A stretch of DNA of 64,000 nucleotides from Oxytricha trifallax. Taxonomy: Eukaryota > Ciliophora > Spirotrichea > Sporadotrichida > Oxytrichidae. Below are positions 60,579 to 64,000 of the stretch, in pieces (within the stretch, counting starts at the first letter, position 1; every line of letters begins with the position of its first letter). The stretch is taken from positions 62,001-126,000 of the forward strand of contig ARYC01000822.1 of the NCBI GenBank assembly GCA_000711775.1, written 5' to 3'. The position numbers and the translations under genes are program-made. The notes under the pieces were generated by a model. That model was not told where the DNA came from, searched no databases, and saw only the letters and a list, made by a program, of their open reading frames with translations.

Positions 60579-62150
60579 TCTTTCCTGTGCTCTGGTTGCT
60601 AGTCAAATTATTTACTAAATAATAAAAATTATTATCAATCATAAATTAAAATCTAATTTAATTAACTTTTTAATTATTATATTAAAATTATAATTATAGC
60701 TGATCAAGATAGAAGCTTGTTACTAGACGTTAATTGGCCTCTTTTAAGCAGCCAAGTAGTTTTAATTTTATTAATTCAAATTCATACATAGCGTAAACAT
60801 AACTTTATATAATTTCATTTCCCAGAGTACATTGTGTAAAGGAGAATGTTAAAAATTAGTATGAAACTATTAAAATTAATAGATGAGTTAAATTTAAGAA
60901 TTTCAAAAAATGATATAGACAATAATTTGTTGAGTTGGGGTGGTGAGCCTGCTTTAATAAATTTAAATATACAATATAATAATTTTATATACCTAACGAT
61001 AGAGATATAAGATTAAATATTTCTTTATTTATTGTATTTTAATTAAAAAAATAATAACAATAATAGAATATTAAGGTCTGCTAAAGTTTATAAATAAGTT
61101 TATACAATATTGACAAGTAGCTCTAACAACTTTCTTTATTAATGATTTAAACCACTAGCTATAAATTTAATTATTATGATGAGATTTATTAATCTATAAT
61201 TTAAAAATTCAGAAACACTTCTATAAATTTAAAATTTTATTTAAATAGTCATTTTAGTGCTTTTGAATATTTTACAATACTTTTATTATTATTATAAAAC
61301 ATATTTATGATGTGTGCGCATGGAGAATCTTCAAATTAATTTATTAATTAATGATTACTAATAAAATTAAAAACAGGCTAGTCTAAATTTAAAATTAACC
61401 AATTAATTTTATGGTAAATTACAATGCTTTTAAATAAATTGCTAAATTAGTTAGATTACGAATTATGATCTTTTTTTAAATAATCATCAACTAAATCCTA
61501 CTCTTAATCATGGTCATCATCACCACCATCACCCTCATCATATCAGAACTACCATTTTTAACATTTTGTTTTTTTTTATAAAATACTTAGATTTTAAGTT
61601 ACAATTTCACTAACTAATATATCTTTTTATTCAAGGTGAATAGGTAATTCCTTGAGTGAATTTATGTCATGGAATTCGATTAAATCTCTGATAAAATAGT
61701 TTATTTTATAAATAAGTTTATGTAATGGTCATTCTAATCACTATTGTCACTAAGCATCAATGGATTATTCGATGTCAATTCTTCTATCTGTACAACTTAA
61801 AATCTTGATTTGTACTTTAAAAGTGTTAATGATTTAAATACAAAATTACTCTGTTTAATAAATCTATTATTATTAATAAGATAATAATATTTTCAGAATT
61901 TTAAGCATAAATAATTAAAGTATGGTTTAGATTCTCCTCATATTTATCTTTCGGCGTTTCATTTGTTTTCAATCTCCTTCAATCGATGAAAGAGTAATTA
62001 ATAAGCAATCATAACAATTCAATCTAATTCAAAATTCATTGTATCCCAAATGTATTATGTTTACTTATATTATATTTTAATCTATTTAGTCAACCACTAA
62101 TAAATACAAGAATAGAGCGTATTTAAGATAAAAGCTTCAGTTAGTCATAA
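60579..62150. other. AT-rich DNA without recognisable gene
   Basis: Includes a short CAT/CAC-rich run at about 61510-61545 (a simple repeat in one strand). No gene recognised. Confidence 0.5.
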
Positions 62151-62263
62151 AGGTCTTGTTGTTGGTTTAAACTACAACAGCGTTATATATGGGACTTGGC
62201 GATGATTCAATCAGATCTACAGTGCATAAGTGAGTGAGTGAACTTCGATGACTTCTAAAGATA

Positions 62264-62473
62264 ATGGCTTTAACAAAAGAACTGGTCAGGATAGAACTGG
62301 AGGGAGTTCCTTTGATTCCTTCAGATACCTTCAGTTAACTTCTAAAAGACAGATCATTTAAAGTAGGTTGTCCTGCAATAGACTCAGTTCGATATATCTA
62401 AGTTTTAAATAACTATCTATATTTAATATTTCAATTGCTTCAACATGTATCTAACATTTTTATATATTTTTGA
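62264..62473 (+). CDS. Coding segment, unrecognised (candidate 5' MDS)
   Basis: ATG 62264 to TGA 62471-62473, 69 codons. The first 45 residues come from a GC-richer patch and read MALTKELVRIELEGVPLIPS, DTFSQLLKDRSFKVGCPAI and DSVRYIQ, a well-balanced globular sequence. The last third is AT-derived and may be IES or intron. No family recognised with confidence. Confidence 0.4.
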
Positions 62474-62714
62474 TATAAGATAATAATTTTAAAATGTAAA
62501 GCTTTAAGCTCTTCTATAATCACATATCATTAGTAAATTGCATAGGATTTTGATTGAGCAATCACTTATATTTTAGATTTTCTGATCTTTATTTAAATTA
62601 ATCAAATATGATAGTGTCTAATCTCAAATAAATATTATTAATTATATAATATTTAATTCGAAATAAAACTAGTTATTTAGAAGTGACAAACATTATTTAG
62701 TTAAAATTGAAGTC

Positions 62715-63053
62715 ATGAAAAAATACTCTGAAAGAATCACATCTCCTACGACTGTACTTCCCTCAATGACTAAGATGCTAGACTTGCAGATTTCTCAAGC
62801 AATGAATGCAAAAAAAGAGCTTCAGGAACTCAAATTGCAAAAATGCTTTTAGTAAATGTTGTTTAATTGTAACAATAAATAAGATATGCTTAGTAATATA
62901 AATCATGTTAAATATTCAAAAGATAAATTGTTCAATAAGACTTTAGCAAATAATAAATATAAATAAGTTTAACATAAATAATTCATTTAATTTTAAAATA
63001 TAAAGAACGAGCTTAGTCAAATGTATTTGTCCAACATCAACTTATTTCTTTGA
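62715..63053 (+). CDS. Coding segment, helical, unrecognised (candidate MDS)
   Basis: ATG 62715 to TGA 63051-63053, 112 codons. The first 50 come from a richer patch: MKKYSERITSPTTVLPSMTK, then MLDLQISQAMNAKKELQELK, a likely amphipathic helix. The rest is AT-rich and Asn/Lys/Gln-rich and may not belong. It could be the next MDS after 62264, on the same strand. Confidence 0.4.
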
Positions 63054-63393
63054 ATTTTTCTAATTTTCAACTATTTTCATTGTGTTTTATCACTCTAATT
63101 ATTTTCATAATAACTCAATGCTTGAAAAATCTTAAGTTGCATAAATACCTTCAAAATATTTAAACATATTATCAACTTAATAATATATATTGACTAAATT
63201 AACAGTTTAATTATATCTAAACTCTTGCAAATAATATAGTTTTGTTAAAAAGTATTTAAAATATATTATAAGATATTGATGTTTTAAGTTCCATATTTAA
63301 CTTGCAATTATGTCTAAAGTAGTTTTAAAAAGAAGGTTGAAAGAGAAATAAATACAAATCTAAATGTATTTATCAATAAACAAACTACTTATT

Positions 63394-63755
63394 TCAATAA
63401 ATCATCATAAAATTGAGCAAGTCATTAATCAATTTACTTTTGCACTCCTGATATTCCTCTATGAACTCCTTTTCTCTCAACTGCTTTGCCTTCCAAGAGT
63501 TGAGTTCTTGTACCTCGGCTCTAGATTATCTATCTAGGCGCCGTTGCATTGAGCAATGAAACTACAGAAAATCATCTGGAGCAGGAGTGTCCACTTCTGG
63601 TACATTTTCTTAAGATAGCAGATAAGTTAAGCCCAACATCTCGACTATGTGATCAAGTAGCTCTTGGATCTCGAAGATTCTCGACTATGGTTGGACTTCT
63701 TGTTCTTAGCGGGATATGCCTTATTAATTTGATCTTTGTTTACTCAAATTTCAAT
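63394..63755 (-). CDS. C-terminal coding segment, helical, unrecognised
   Basis: Minus-strand frame of about 120 codons ending at TGA 63394-63396. It reads RIFEIQELLDHIVEMLGLTY, ENVPEVDTPAPDDFLQFHCS, MQRRLDRQSRAEVQELNSWK and KEFIEEYQECKSKL. Composition and GC make this the most convincing small coding island of the last 10 kb. A plus-strand frame over the same DNA (from TTG 63549) has a hydrophobic stretch but reads as the mirror. The 5' end runs into AT-rich DNA at about 63745, so this is probably the last MDS of a gene. Confidence 0.5.
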
Positions 63756-64000
63756 ATTAATAGATCTATGTTGCTTTGCTTCAAGGTGAAATGCTATTAA
63801 ATATTTGTTGTTATTGTATAATCGATATGCATTACTTGAAGACTTAAATATCTAAACTCTGTAAAATCAAAGAACAACTTAAGCGATAATAACCATTCAA
63901 ATTATGTATTGGAGTAATAACATTGTTAATTATTATCATTTATATTTTCAACCTGAAAGTACATATATAGTATTGTTTATTTTCAGTATATCACATAGAC

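Noticed and set aside
1..64000. tRNA, rRNA, CRISPR arrays, bacterial operons
   Set aside because: No cloverleaf with conserved A/B boxes, no rRNA core sequence, no regularly spaced direct repeats and no ribosome-binding-site-led gene strings were recognised.

Overview
The window looks like germline (micronuclear) DNA of a spirotrichous ciliate of the Oxytricha/Stylonychia group. The evidence is two TBE-type transposons ending in telomere-like C4A4/G4T4 repeats, protein frames that stay open only if TAA and TAG are read as glutamine and TGA is the one stop, very AT-rich DNA with short richer islands, and short GT...AG introns of about 34-40 bases. No rRNA, tRNA, CRISPR or prokaryotic feature was seen.

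Layout. 1-1287: right part of a TBE transposon cut by the window edge. 2.95-8.04 kb (minus strand): a nearly complete LINE with two ORFs, an endonuclease/reverse transcriptase and a second protein with a C48 (Ulp1-like) cysteine protease signature. 8.3-10.6 kb: two fold-back elements. 10.7-14.9 kb: a complete 4.15-kb TBE with three genes and a 3-bp target duplication, sitting inside an ORF-like locus. 15-24 kb: AT-rich DNA, a fold-back element, a decayed beta-helix-like gene on the plus strand, a second MITE copy and small coding islands. 24.6-32.4 kb: a Gas2/GAR-like coding segment, then a string of broken ORFs. 33-34.3 kb: tandem and dispersed repeats. 36.7-38.7 kb: coding islands on both strands next to a poly-G/poly-C fold-back. 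42.0-46.8 kb: a G/C-tract palindrome, a minus-strand CDPK-like EF-hand segment and further GC-rich islands, then a plus-strand gene interrupted by a 555-bp near-perfect palindrome that behaves like an IES. 47.7-55 kb: a minus-strand coding segment and three more fold-back elements. 55-64 kb: mostly AT-rich, with small coding islands (candidate MDSs) at 55.0-55.8, 58.9-59.2, 60.3-60.6, 62.3-63.05 and 63.4-63.75 kb.

The dominant theme is inverted-repeat DNA: ten fold-back elements (three from one TA-flanked MITE family) in 64 kb. In the MITE family the two arms of each copy have changed together. The TBE proteins (DDE transposase, 22-kDa protein, zinc-finger/kinase protein) fit the class of germline transposons known to take part in developmental DNA elimination in Oxytricha, and most of this window would be expected to be removed in the macronucleus.

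Limits. With only TGA as stop and about 25-30% GC, a random frame is open for roughly 50 codons, so moderate open frames mean little. Coding calls rest on motif matches, local GC, residue composition and start/stop/intron context. Many islands show frame changes that could be real decay, MDS/IES boundaries or assembly indels. MDS pointers could not be assigned without the macronuclear sequence.
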